64,000 nt of DNA, from contig NZ_QFFK01000012.1 in NCBI RefSeq assembly GCF_003149455.1, forward strand, positions 1 to 64,000, given 5' to 3'. The first letter of the stretch is position 1, and every line of letters starts with the position of its first letter. Made by a program: the position numbers and the translations under genes. The notes under the pieces were generated by a model. It saw only the letters and a program-made list of their open reading frames with translations. It was not told the origin of the DNA and ran no database searches. Source of the stretch: Chitinophaga deserti. Lineage in GTDB: Bacteria > Bacteroidota > Bacteroidia > Chitinophagales > Chitinophagaceae. Of the stretch, positions 17,359-25,997 are shown one piece after another.

Positions 17359-19062
17359 ATGAAAAGCAGATTTATCATAGCCATATGCTGCCTCCTGATC
17401 CTGCCCGGCATCTCGTGCCGGAAGCATCTGATGTCGCTCAACGATAATCCCAACGGAGCCAACCCCGATAAAACCAATCCGGGATTTGTGCTTTCCACGG
17501 TGCTGACGGAAACCGGTAAGAACTATGTGAGCCTCGGCTTCCAGGATCTCGCAGGTGTGATGCAGCACACCCAGAAAGACGGATGGGTGGGGTCTCACAA
17601 TGAATACGACTGGGGCGGCAGCAACAGCTGGACGCCCTATTACGACATCCTCCGCAATAACCAGCTGGTGCACGACAAAGCAAAGGCCGCAGGCTTCGAA
17701 CTGCACGAAGGCGTTACACTTGTTATGAAAGCCATGTTATTCGGGCTGTTGGCCGATATGTACGGGGATGTACCCTACAGCCAGGCCCTCCGTGGTGATC
17801 AGGACGGCGCCGGTAATGCCGCTCCCGCCTGCGATCCGCAACAACAGGTATACACCGGCATCCTTGCCGATCTGGAACGTGCCAATCAGCTCCTTTCCAA
17901 ACCTAAAAACCAATACACCGCACCCATCGATCTGGTGGATGTGTATTACCAGGGAGACCCTGCCAAATGGCGGAAAATGGCTAATTCACTTGCACTGCGG
18001 TATTACATGCGGTTGTCGGAGAAACTGCCGGGTGTAGCAAAGTCGGGCATCGAGAAAATAGTAGCCGCACCGGACCAATACCCCCTGATAACCAATGCGA
18101 ATGCTTCTGAAGATGCTACAATGGCCTTTGTGGGTACCAGTGATGCAGACTCCTGGCCGTCGAACGCCACGTACGACCGGGAAGCGGGCAGCCGCTACCG
18201 CCGTATCAAAATGTGCAGCACGTTTGTAAAAGCCCTGCAGAACCTTAACGATCCGCGTCTTGCCGTTTGGGCCCGGAAAGTGGAATGCTTCCTGTTGCTG
18301 GACGATACAAAGCCCGCCGGTACCGGAAATGTTTTTCAGCCGCGCGATACGATTGTAAATGGTGAACCGCGAAAAGTACGTTACCTTTCACCTGATGTGC
18401 TGGCTTCCCGCGGACTGACGCCTGCCGACATCAATCAGGACGTAAATTACGTAGGATTACCACCCGCACTGCCAGGCCCCGCAGTATATAACATGAGTAA
18501 CGATGCGGCACAGGCATCTACCAACGCGCATGTGTCGTGGCTGAATGATATTTATAAAGAAGCAAAAGGCCCGCTGCTGAAAGCGCGCTTTATTTCCGCC
18601 GCCGAAGTACATTTCATATTGGCCGAAGCCGCCCTGAAAGGATGGGCTGCCGGAGATGCAGAAGGGCACTACCGCAAAGGAATTGAAGCTTCTTTCAACG
18701 CATGGGGCATCGGCGCCAGATATGCGGCTTATATGGCCGGTCCGGCAGGAACCTTTGCAGGAACGCAGCGGCAGATCATTGAGCAGAAATGGATTGCCGC
18801 ATGGACGAATGCCACCGAAGCATGGGCCGATTATAAACGGACAGGTTATCCCGTACTCGCCGCAGGCCCTAATGCAAAAGGCCCCGTAGTACCTGTCAGG
18901 TTTTATTATATGCTCGATGAACGGAACCTGAACAACGTCAATATCATGGCTGCCTCAGCACGGCTGGAGGTAACCACCTATTCCGCCTTCGGCGCTAATG
19001 GCCCGCAGAACAGTCCCTGGTCTAAACCCTGGGTCATCAGCGGAACCGGCAAGCCCTGGTAA
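17359..19062 (+). CDS. SusD/RagB-family nutrient-binding lipoprotein, locus A
   Basis: 567-aa surface lipoprotein that forms the lid of the SusC pore and binds the substrate. Lipobox L-P-G-I-S-C20 followed by RKH. The mature start LMSLNDNPNGANPDKTNPGF, with its NPN element, and GLLADMYGDVPYSQAL at about 130-145 mark the 'SusD-like 2' branch (as in RagB/SusD homologues that often handle non-starch substrates). Helical TPR-type segments include FISAAEVHFILAEAALKGW and TEAWADYKRTGYPVL near the C-terminus. It is 10 bases after SusC and 23 bases before a PqaA-like hydrolase, so the three are probably co-transcribed. Confidence 0.93.
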   Translation: MKSRFIIAICCLLILPGISCRKHLMSLNDNPNGANPDKTNPGFVLSTVLTETGKNYVSLGFQDLAGVMQHTQKDGWVGSHNEYDWGGSNSWTPYYDILRNNQLVHDKAKAAGFELHEGVTLVMKAMLFGLLADMYGDVPYSQALRGDQDGAGNAAPACDPQQQVYTGILADLERANQLLSKPKNQYTAPIDLVDVYYQGDPAKWRKMANSLALRYYMRLSEKLPGVAKSGIEKIVAAPDQYPLITNANASEDATMAFVGTSDADSWPSNATYDREAGSRYRRIKMCSTFVKALQNLNDPRLAVWARKVECFLLLDDTKPAGTGNVFQPRDTIVNGEPRKVRYLSPDVLASRGLTPADINQDVNYVGLPPALPGPAVYNMSNDAAQASTNAHVSWLNDIYKEAKGPLLKARFISAAEVHFILAEAALKGWAAGDAEGHYRKGIEASFNAWGIGARYAAYMAGPAGTFAGTQRQIIEQKWIAAWTNATEAWADYKRTGYPVLAAGPNAKGPVVPVRFYYMLDERNLNNVNIMAASARLEVTTYSAFGANGPQNSPWSKPWVISGTGKPW

Positions 19063-19085
19063 ATATTTGTAAATACCGATGCATT

Positions 19086-20435
19086 ATGAGATACAGCAAG
19101 CTCAAACCCATTTTTCTCCTCCTGCTGCTAGCATTCACTACAGATGATTCCTATGCACAGGTTACGCCGGAAACCGCGCTCCGCGCCTACCTCGACAATG
19201 GCGACAAATCGTTTCAATGGAACGTGAAAGATTCTTTTGTAGTTGGTGACATCACCGCCTATTCCGTTGCGCTTACCTCGCAGCAATGGCGCGAACATAC
19301 CTGGAAGCACCAGCTCATGGTATTTGTTCCCAAAGCGGTTAAACATAACGGCGCACTGCTGTTCATTACAGGTGGTTCGCTGAAAGATGGTGAGCCTCGC
19401 TGGACGGGCGCCAACGACAAACTATACCAGGCCATTGGCATGATTGCACATGACAGGGGAGCGGTTACTGCCGTGCTGCGGCAAACGCCTAACCAGCCGT
19501 TGTATGACAGTCTTACTGAAGACGCACTCATTTCCTACACCCTGCATAACTTCAAGCAGTCGAAAGATTATTCGTGGCCGCTGCTCTTCCCCATGGTAAA
19601 AAGCGCAGTGCGCGCTATGGATGCCATTCAGCAGCTTACGCAACAGCGTGCCTCCCTGCCGGTAGAGCAGTTCCTGGTAGCAGGAGCCTCCAAGCGCGGA
19701 TGGACCACCTGGCTTACCGGTGCCAATGATACCCGTGTGAAAGCCATTGCTCCCATGGTGATCGATGTGCTCAATATGCCCAAAAGCCTCGATTACCAGA
19801 TCGAGACCTGGAAAGAATACAGTATCCAGATCGAGGACTATGTGAAGCTTGGCATTCCACAGCAAACAGGCACCCCGGAAGGCAAAGCCATCACTGCCAT
19901 GGTAGATCCTTACAGCTACCGCAAAAAGCTGGATATGCCTAAAATGCTCTTTATGGGCACCAACGATGAGTACTGGGTGGTAGACAATGTGAAGAATTAC
20001 ATTAACGACATACCCGGTAAATACCTGCTCAATTACGTGCCTAACGCCGGCCACAATATGGGCGATGGCAAGCAGGTGATGAACGGGCTCAGCGCTTTCT
20101 TCGGCATTACCTTCAACGGCAAACACTATCCTGAGTGCAGCTATACCATCAAAAAGAAAGGAAACGCCGTTACCCTTAACATCAAAGCCACTCCGGATCA
20201 GTTGAAAGACGTGATCGTATGGTCGGCTTCCTCACCCGATCTGGATTTCCGGAACGATACCTGGACTTCCAAAAGCCTGGGTATTGCCGGTAAGTCGGCA
20301 GTTACGGTTTCTCAGCCCCTTCCAGGATCGGGATACCAAGCGTTTTATGTGGATCTGCAATACAGCCAGGAAAACGGGAAGCCTTACACCGTAAGTACCC
20401 GTGTTTTCCTCACCGATACTGAAAAAGTCAGGTAA
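19086..20435 (+). CDS. PhoPQ-activated pathogenicity-related (PqaA-like) alpha/beta hydrolase
   Basis: 449-aa exported protein (signal peptide to about residue 25) of the PhoPQ-activated pathogenicity-related family, named for Salmonella PqaA. The fold looks like an alpha/beta hydrolase. The nucleophile elbow is G200-A-S202-K-R-G (LVAGASKRGWTTWLTG), with a probable acid at D294 (FMGTNDEYW) and a probable base at H323 (YVPNAGHNMGDG). Members of this family have no established substrate; esterase or peptidase activity is an inference from the triad. Here the gene follows SusC and SusD directly, so the substrate may be what locus A imports. A strong terminator follows the stop. Confidence 0.88.
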   Translation: MRYSKLKPIFLLLLLAFTTDDSYAQVTPETALRAYLDNGDKSFQWNVKDSFVVGDITAYSVALTSQQWREHTWKHQLMVFVPKAVKHNGALLFITGGSLKDGEPRWTGANDKLYQAIGMIAHDRGAVTAVLRQTPNQPLYDSLTEDALISYTLHNFKQSKDYSWPLLFPMVKSAVRAMDAIQQLTQQRASLPVEQFLVAGASKRGWTTWLTGANDTRVKAIAPMVIDVLNMPKSLDYQIETWKEYSIQIEDYVKLGIPQQTGTPEGKAITAMVDPYSYRKKLDMPKMLFMGTNDEYWVVDNVKNYINDIPGKYLLNYVPNAGHNMGDGKQVMNGLSAFFGITFNGKHYPECSYTIKKKGNAVTLNIKATPDQLKDVIVWSASSPDLDFRNDTWTSKSLGIAGKSAVTVSQPLPGSGYQAFYVDLQYSQENGKPYTVSTRVFLTDTEKVR

Positions 20436-20456
20436 ATCTTTTATTAGCATGGATCG

Positions 20457-20490
20457 GCCATAACCCCGTAACTGGGGTTGTGGCTTTTTT
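20457..20490 (+). terminator. Rho-independent terminator of locus A
   Basis: GCCATAACCCC (20457-20467) pairs with GGGGTTGTGGC (20474-20484), with one wobble and a 6-base loop, followed by six T. It lies 22 bases after the stop of the PqaA-like gene. Confidence 0.85.
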
Positions 20491-20580
20491 ATTGTGTTGA
20501 TTTTCAGTAGTATTTCAGTGGTTGAGTGCTTTGCTGCAGCTTAAGCAGTTTTGCAAAACCTACTGACATGCTACTGCCAT

Positions 20581-20653
20581 CCTTCATCCATCCTTCATCC
20601 ATGTCCAGCCACAGCAAGGGTTTGATGAAGGTTGGATGAAGGATGGATGAAGG
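20581..20653. repeat. Perfect 20-bp inverted repeat
   Basis: The 20-mer at 20581-20600 (CCTTCATCCATCCTTCATCC) is the exact reverse complement of 20634-20653, separated by 33 bases. The right arm lies inside the 11-bp tandem array. The arms could form a cruciform or a strong RNA hairpin upstream of the locus B sigma gene. Confidence 0.75.
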
Positions 20654-20674
20654 TTCGATGAAGGATCGATGGGG
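20624..20674. repeat. 11-bp tandem repeat array (GATGAAGGWTS)
   Basis: Four direct copies of GATGAAGG(A/T)T(G/C) lie at 20624, 20635, 20646 and 20657, each exactly 11 bases, followed by a partial copy GATGGGG. The period is about one helical turn, so a protein could bind the same DNA face four times. Part of the array pairs with the inverted arm at 20581-20600. Confidence 0.75.
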
Positions 20675-20756
20675 AATAATGATAAGCCGGAAAAGTTGAT
20701 CCAGGTAAGGTGATGGATGGTATATGGTTGATAATCAGTAATATTTTAGTAGTTGA

Positions 20757-20764
20757 TAAGTTTG
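20757..20764 (+). promoter_or_regulatory. Candidate -7 box for locus B sigma gene
   Basis: TAAGTTTG matches the Bacteroidota -7 consensus TANNTTTG exactly. No good -33 TTTG is present at the usual distance. If real, the leader to the sigma gene would be about 135 bases. Confidence 0.3.
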
Positions 20765-20905
20765 TATTGATGCGTTTTTAACCGCAAAATGAATTTGAGG
20801 TGATCTTTTGGGCAAAAGGGTGAAATATTGGACCACATGCTTATATTGTGAGCGAGATGAGATAAGCAATCGACCAAAAGACAGTGATTACATATATCCG
20901 CAGCT

Positions 20906-21478
20906 ATGGAGCAATTGTTACGCCGCATACAGGAGGAAGATGATCAGGCCGCGTTCAAAGAACTGTATCTGTTCCTGGCTCCGCAACTTTTGAAGTTTGC
21001 TCACCTGTATATCAAAAGCAAGTTTATTGCAGAAGAAGTTGTGAATGACGTTTTCCTGGGCCTATGGCGCAGGCGGGACCGTCTTTCCGAGATCACCAAC
21101 CTTAAAGTATACCTCTACGTTGGCGTCCGGAACGGAATTTCCAATTACTTCAGCCGTAACCGGGAATGGGAACATGTAGACATCGATACGGTGTCTGACG
21201 TGTCGCTGGATTTTACCACCAATCCAGAACAGCTCATGATTTCTGCCGAACTGCGCAAACGCATCGAGCAGGCTGTAGCCTCGCTTCCGCCCCGCTGCAG
21301 GGTCATTTTTAAAATGATCAAGGAAGACGGGCTCAAGTACCGGGAAGTGGCGGATATTCTCAACCTTTCCGTTAAAACAATTGAAAATCAGATCACCATC
21401 GCCATCCGGAAAATCGGGAATGAGATACAAATATGCACCGGCGACAGTCAGCCCGCCGGGCAATCCTCCAATGCCTGA
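20906..21478 (+). CDS. ECF RNA polymerase sigma factor, locus B
   Basis: 190-aa ECF sigma factor of the large Bacteroidota group. Region 2 covers about residues 5-75 (LRRIQEEDDQAAFKELYLFL and AEEVVNDVFLGLWRRRDRL), and region 4 about 115-170 (SLPPRCRVIFKMIKEDGLKYREVADIL and LSVKTIENQITIAIRKI). The next gene encodes FecR, 60 bases downstream, and the SusC that follows carries an STN domain, so the classical three-part surface-signalling circuit is complete here. Upstream lie the 11-bp tandem repeats and a TANNTTTG candidate. Confidence 0.93.
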   Translation: MEQLLRRIQEEDDQAAFKELYLFLAPQLLKFAHLYIKSKFIAEEVVNDVFLGLWRRRDRLSEITNLKVYLYVGVRNGISNYFSRNREWEHVDIDTVSDVSLDFTTNPEQLMISAELRKRIEQAVASLPPRCRVIFKMIKEDGLKYREVADILNLSVKTIENQITIAIRKIGNEIQICTGDSQPAGQSSNA

Positions 21479-21538
21479 GCATTTGGGGGGAAATGGGAAA
21501 ATGAGTGTCTAAGTGATAGCAGATATTGAATTTTGACA

Positions 21539-22600
21539 ATGACAGAAGATCAGGTACGGGTATATACATTAATGGCCAGGCGGATGGCGGGAGAAGCCAC
21601 CCCGGCTGAGCTGGAGGAACTGCAGCAGTTGCTGAAAGACCATCCGGAATCAGGATTCGTGGTGGAAGTACTGAACGCTACCCATTCGCTGCCCGCTAAC
21701 CGGGATGGCGAAACGGTAGATGGTAAAGCCTGGGCGGAGAAATCATGGTCTTCCCTGGAAGCTTCCATGAAACTGCCCGATCCTGAAAATGTAACCCCTT
21801 CATCACCCTCCCGTATAAAGCAATTACGCCACTGGCTGATAGCTGCCGCAGTAGTGGCAGGCATCATACTCACTATCCCCTTCTTACTCCGGAAAAGCGG
21901 CAGGCCTGTACTCGTACGCGAAAGCAACAGCATCGTTATGGAAAAAGGCGGACGCTCCAGCATGACGCTCCCCGACGGTACCAAAGTATGGGTGAACGGA
22001 GGAAGTAAACTCACCTATGGCGATGATTTCGTGAACGGCACCCGCGAAGTGTTCCTCGAAGGGGAAGCCTCTTTTGAGGTGGCCCCCGATGCCGCACATC
22101 CTTTTAAAGTACGCACGGGCAATGTGGATATCCGCGTGCTGGGCACCCGGTTTAATGTAAAAGCTTATCCCGGTGATGGTGAAGTGCAAACAGTACTGCT
22201 GAGTGGTAAAGTAAGTGCGCTGCTGCGTAACGGTGGTGGTCAGTCACGTGAAATCATCCTGGAGCCGGGACAGAAATTGTCTTTCGACTATTTGCAAACC
22301 GGCGCACTTGAAGACGGGATTACCTTAAGTCAGGTAAGCCCGGAAGATTGTGAAGAGACCGCCTGGATTCAGAACCGGCTCGTTTTCCGCGACCGTCCGT
22401 TCCGCCTCCTGGCTCGTGATCTGGAACGGTGGTACAATGTTACCATCCGTTTTGAAGATGCCAGCCTGGAAAATGAACTGTTCAGCGGCGCGTTCGACCG
22501 TCAGCAGATCGGAGAAGCTTTGAAGGCCTTGCAGATAGCAACGCCATTTACCTATACGCAAAATGGAGCGGACATCCTGATCCGCAGGGCCAGAAAATAG
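21539..22600 (+). CDS. FecR-type anti-sigma factor, locus B
   Basis: 353-aa inner-membrane anti-sigma protein. Cytoplasmic part 1-95 (VYTLMARRMAGEATPAELEEL), one membrane segment at about 98-117 (HWLIAAAVVAGIILTIPFLL), and a periplasmic FecR domain at about 135-240 (SMTLPDGTKVWVNGGSKLTYG, EVFLEGEASFEVAPDAAHPF, VDIRVLGTRFNVKAY). The C-terminal domain (about 280-350: RLVFRDRPFRLLARDLERWY and ELFSGAFDRQQIGEALKAL) is the usual receptor-contact end. It starts 60 bases after the sigma stop and ends 22 bases before SusC, so the genes probably form one transcript. Confidence 0.93.
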   Translation: MTEDQVRVYTLMARRMAGEATPAELEELQQLLKDHPESGFVVEVLNATHSLPANRDGETVDGKAWAEKSWSSLEASMKLPDPENVTPSSPSRIKQLRHWLIAAAVVAGIILTIPFLLRKSGRPVLVRESNSIVMEKGGRSSMTLPDGTKVWVNGGSKLTYGDDFVNGTREVFLEGEASFEVAPDAAHPFKVRTGNVDIRVLGTRFNVKAYPGDGEVQTVLLSGKVSALLRNGGGQSREIILEPGQKLSFDYLQTGALEDGITLSQVSPEDCEETAWIQNRLVFRDRPFRLLARDLERWYNVTIRFEDASLENELFSGAFDRQQIGEALKALQIATPFTYTQNGADILIRRARK

Positions 22601-22622
22601 TTTTATCAGCCAAAAGAATCGT

Positions 22623-25600
22623 ATGAAGATGCGTGTATTGATATGCATGCTGCTTTTTGTGATGCTGTGTTTCCGCGCAAGGGCACAGGAATGGTATTCG
22701 TTTTCATTCCGCAAAACGCCTATGGCCGGCATCATGAAGGACATTGAGAAAAAGACCGGATACAAATTCCTGTATAATGTGCGCAACATCCCGCAGGCGC
22801 CTATAGACTTCTATATCCGCAAAGCAACCCTCCCCGAAATTCTGCAAAAGCTTTTTGGAACCCATCTTCCCTATCGAATCCTCGACAACAAACTCATCGT
22901 TATATCCCCCGGTTATGACCCTGCCCGCCGCAGAACCATTACCGGCGTACTTCTTGATCCGCATGAACACCCCGTGTCAGGCGCTTCCATCCATGCCGAA
23001 GGCGAAAGCTCAGGTGTGGTTTCCGGGGCCGATGGCCACTTCAGTATTTCAGTTCCCGAAAATGCTTTCGTACGTGTCAGTCACATCGGCTATTTCGATA
23101 AAACATTTACGGCCGATAATAGCGCCTATTTCAAAGTAATGCTCGATGAAAAGCATGAAGACCTCGAAGAAGTGACCGTTACCGCCCTCGGCATTCCCAA
23201 AGAAACGCGATCGGTAGGTGTGGCAGCACAGGCATTCCATGTGGCGGGCACCGAAATACTCAAAGCCCGGGAGCCCAACGCCTTTACTTCGCTCTTCGGT
23301 AAAGTAGCCGGGCTTGGCGTCCAGAACTCCCATTACCTGTTCAATAACCCGGCACTTTACCTCCGCGGCCAGCGCCCCCTGGTGGTGATGGATGGTGTAC
23401 CGGTAGATACCGATTCCTGGGACATTAATATGGATGATGTACAGTCTGTCGTTGTACTGAAAGGTCCGGCTGCGGGAGCGCTCTACGGCCAGCAGGGGGC
23501 CAACGGCGCCATACAGATCATTACCCGCCGCGGCAGTGCTAACCAGCGTAAGGTGGAAGTATCCATCAACTCCACCACCGAATGGCAGAACAGCAGCGTA
23601 GCCTTCCCGCATTCGCAGGACAGCTACGGTCCGGGAGATTACTTCAAGTACGCATTCGGCGATGGTAAAGGCGGAGGTATCAACGATTACGATTACAATA
23701 TCTGGGGCCCCCGCATGGAAGGACAGCTTATTACGCAATGGGACAGTCCGCGTGATGCATCCGGCAAGCTGGTACCGCTCCCATGGATCCCCCGCAACAA
23801 TAATAACCTGCGCGACTTCCTGCGGACGGGCCTGCTGTCTGTCAACAACGTGGCAGTGTCTGGTAAAGGGACGGATGGAGATTTCAGGGTATCGCTCACG
23901 CAACTCTTACAGCGCGGAATTGTGCCTAATACCAAACTCGGCATTACCACTACACATATCTCCGCCGGGCAGAACCTGGGAAAGAAAGCGCGTGCCGATG
24001 TGATGATCAGTTACAACCGCCAGTATACCCCCAACTATCCCACGATCTATTACGGGCCGCAAAGCCCTATTTACGAACTGCTCATCTGGAACGGGAGTAA
24101 CTTCGATATCAATGATCCGCGACTGCGTAATTACTGGCAACCGGGAAAGGAAGGCATGCAGCAGCAGTGGATCGAATACACGCGTTACAACAACCCCTGG
24201 TTTAACGCTTACGAAAACATGAAAGCGTTTTATAAGGACGTGCTAACCGGTTACGTATCCCTGCAATACCAGATTTTGCCTTCGCTGGATCTGCAGCTGC
24301 GTTCGGCGTTTAATATGCATAATACATCGCAGCAGCAGTCGTTCCCGGTATCGGGCCTGTATTACGGTGCCGATTTTTATAAAGTGGGCGCATATTCTGA
24401 ATCCAGCACGCGGTATGCGCAGCATAACCAGTCGTTCATGCTCAATTTCAAAAAGCAGGTGACAGACGACTGGGAGCTGAAGCTTTCGGGAGGCGGTAAC
24501 CTGCAAACCATACGTTCCCGCAACTACAGCGCTCATACGGCAGGAGGGCTTATTGCCCCGGGGGTATATACTTTACAGAACTCTGCGAAGCCGGTGAACA
24601 ATGCGGAAAACTACCGCAGTCTTATGCAGGTGGCCAGCTTCTACGGATATGCGGATATTGCGTATAAGAATTTATTGTACCTCGATTTCTCAGGAAGGTT
24701 TGATCGCAATTCCAACCTTCCCCTGCGGCACAACTTATACTTCTATCCGCAGGCCAGTCTCAGCGCTATTATTTCCGATATGGTGAAAATGCCCCGGGCC
24801 ATATCGTTCCTGAAATGGACGGCTTCGGTGGCAAGGGTAGGGGAAGGACTGGCTCCTTATTCCCTCGCCCAAACCTATGAGCGGGTGGGTGCCTGGCTGG
24901 GCAGCCAGGGGGTGGCATATGCAACGGATAATGTTATGTACAACCCCGACATCAAACCGGAGTTTCATACTACCATGGAAACCGGGCTGGATGTAAGGTT
25001 ATTCAAGAACCGCATAGGGGTGAAGTCGCAGTTTTACAGGACGGTAGACGGGCCGCAGATCTTCAACCTTTCTATTTCCGCAGCATCGGGGTACGGCTGG
25101 CAGAAAATGAACGGACTGGAGCTGGAAAGAAGGGGAGTAGAAATCATGCTGGAAGCCACGCCCGTTTGCGTAAAGAATTTCTCCTGGCAAACAGGCATGA
25201 ACATCAGCAGGAATGTACGTTATCTGAAAAAGGTATATGATTCGCTGAACCATCACATCCGCGTAAACGTAGGTGAGCGGTACGATCAGTTATATATCAA
25301 TCCCTTTGAACGCAATCCTAACAACGGGGCGATACTGTTTCATGCCAACGGTACGCCTGTCATTGATAGAACGAAGTACCAGTTCTTTGGTTATACGGAC
25401 CCCGACTGGATCGTGGGCGCTACCCAGCAGCTGCATTATAAGAATTTTCACCTCACCCTCGAGTTCGATGGCAGCTTCGGCGGTAAGTTCATGAACTACG
25501 TGAATTACAAAATGTGGCAGGCCGGTTCCAATCCTGCATCGGATAATGAATACCGTTACCAGGACTGGCTGCACCGTAACGATCCCGCTTACCGCGGTTC

Positions 25601-25994
25601 CCGTATTGGAGAGGGAGATGTGGTGACGGGTGGGAGCATTACCTACGATGCGCATGGAAATGTGGCTTCCGATACAAGAACATTTGCACGCAATACTACA
25701 CCGGTGCTGGAACAGGACTGGGCCAATACTTATGAAACCAGCGACGAGCGGAGCTACCAGTCTAAAACCTGGTTCAAGATGCGGGGCGCCACCCTTACTT
25801 ACCAGCTTCCGCAAAAGTTCCTGCGTAAAGTGGGTGGGCTGCAGGCCGGAAGTGTTTCGCTGGTAAGCCGTAATGTGATGTATTTCTCGAAGCAAAAACA
25901 AATTGACCTCGACCACTGGTCGTACCGTACCAGCAGCGATCTGGAAGAACCATCGATGCGGAGTGTAGGGGTCAATATTCAACTCAAATTCTGA
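22623..25994 (+). CDS. SusC/RagA-family TonB-dependent receptor with STN domain, locus B
   Basis: 1123-aa outer-membrane receptor and signal transducer. Signal peptide to about residue 21 (FRARAQ). STN domain about 25-95 (FSFRKTPMAGIMKDIEKKTG and ATLPEILQKLFG), which contacts FecR. Carboxypeptidase-regulatory-like domain about 102-190 (ITGVLLDPHEHPVSGASIHA). Plug about 195-310 (VTVTALGIPKETRSVGVAAQ, FGKVAGLGVQN, LVVMDGVPVDTDSW, SVVVLKGPAAGALYGQQGAN, IQIITRRGS), then the barrel to the C-terminal VNIQLKF. The SusD gene begins 3 bases after its stop. No enzyme gene follows the pair, so the cargo cannot be inferred from context. Confidence 0.95.
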   Translation: MKMRVLICMLLFVMLCFRARAQEWYSFSFRKTPMAGIMKDIEKKTGYKFLYNVRNIPQAPIDFYIRKATLPEILQKLFGTHLPYRILDNKLIVISPGYDPARRRTITGVLLDPHEHPVSGASIHAEGESSGVVSGADGHFSISVPENAFVRVSHIGYFDKTFTADNSAYFKVMLDEKHEDLEEVTVTALGIPKETRSVGVAAQAFHVAGTEILKAREPNAFTSLFGKVAGLGVQNSHYLFNNPALYLRGQRPLVVMDGVPVDTDSWDINMDDVQSVVVLKGPAAGALYGQQGANGAIQIITRRGSANQRKVEVSINSTTEWQNSSVAFPHSQDSYGPGDYFKYAFGDGKGGGINDYDYNIWGPRMEGQLITQWDSPRDASGKLVPLPWIPRNNNNLRDFLRTGLLSVNNVAVSGKGTDGDFRVSLTQLLQRGIVPNTKLGITTTHISAGQNLGKKARADVMISYNRQYTPNYPTIYYGPQSPIYELLIWNGSNFDINDPRLRNYWQPGKEGMQQQWIEYTRYNNPWFNAYENMKAFYKDVLTGYVSLQYQILPSLDLQLRSAFNMHNTSQQQSFPVSGLYYGADFYKVGAYSESSTRYAQHNQSFMLNFKKQVTDDWELKLSGGGNLQTIRSRNYSAHTAGGLIAPGVYTLQNSAKPVNNAENYRSLMQVASFYGYADIAYKNLLYLDFSGRFDRNSNLPLRHNLYFYPQASLSAIISDMVKMPRAISFLKWTASVARVGEGLAPYSLAQTYERVGAWLGSQGVAYATDNVMYNPDIKPEFHTTMETGLDVRLFKNRIGVKSQFYRTVDGPQIFNLSISAASGYGWQKMNGLELERRGVEIMLEATPVCVKNFSWQTGMNISRNVRYLKKVYDSLNHHIRVNVGERYDQLYINPFERNPNNGAILFHANGTPVIDRTKYQFFGYTDPDWIVGATQQLHYKNFHLTLEFDGSFGGKFMNYVNYKMWQAGSNPASDNEYRYQDWLHRNDPAYRGSRIGEGDVVTGGSITYDAHGNVASDTRTFARNTTPVLEQDWANTYETSDERSYQSKTWFKMRGATLTYQLPQKFLRKVGGLQAGSVSLVSRNVMYFSKQKQIDLDHWSYRTSSDLEEPSMRSVGVNIQLKF

Positions 25995-25997
25995 CGC

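Larger units (their letters stand above)
20436..20905. other. Intergenic region between loci A and B
   Basis: This 470-base noncoding stretch holds, in order, the terminator of locus A, a 20-bp inverted repeat overlapping an 11-bp tandem array, a TANNTTTG-type promoter candidate, and a leader of about 140 bases ahead of the locus B sigma factor. No frame in it looks coding. Confidence 0.6.

Noticed and set aside
20624..20674. Tandem repeats considered as a CRISPR-like array
   Set aside because: The units are 11 bases and contiguous, with no spacers and no cas genes nearby.
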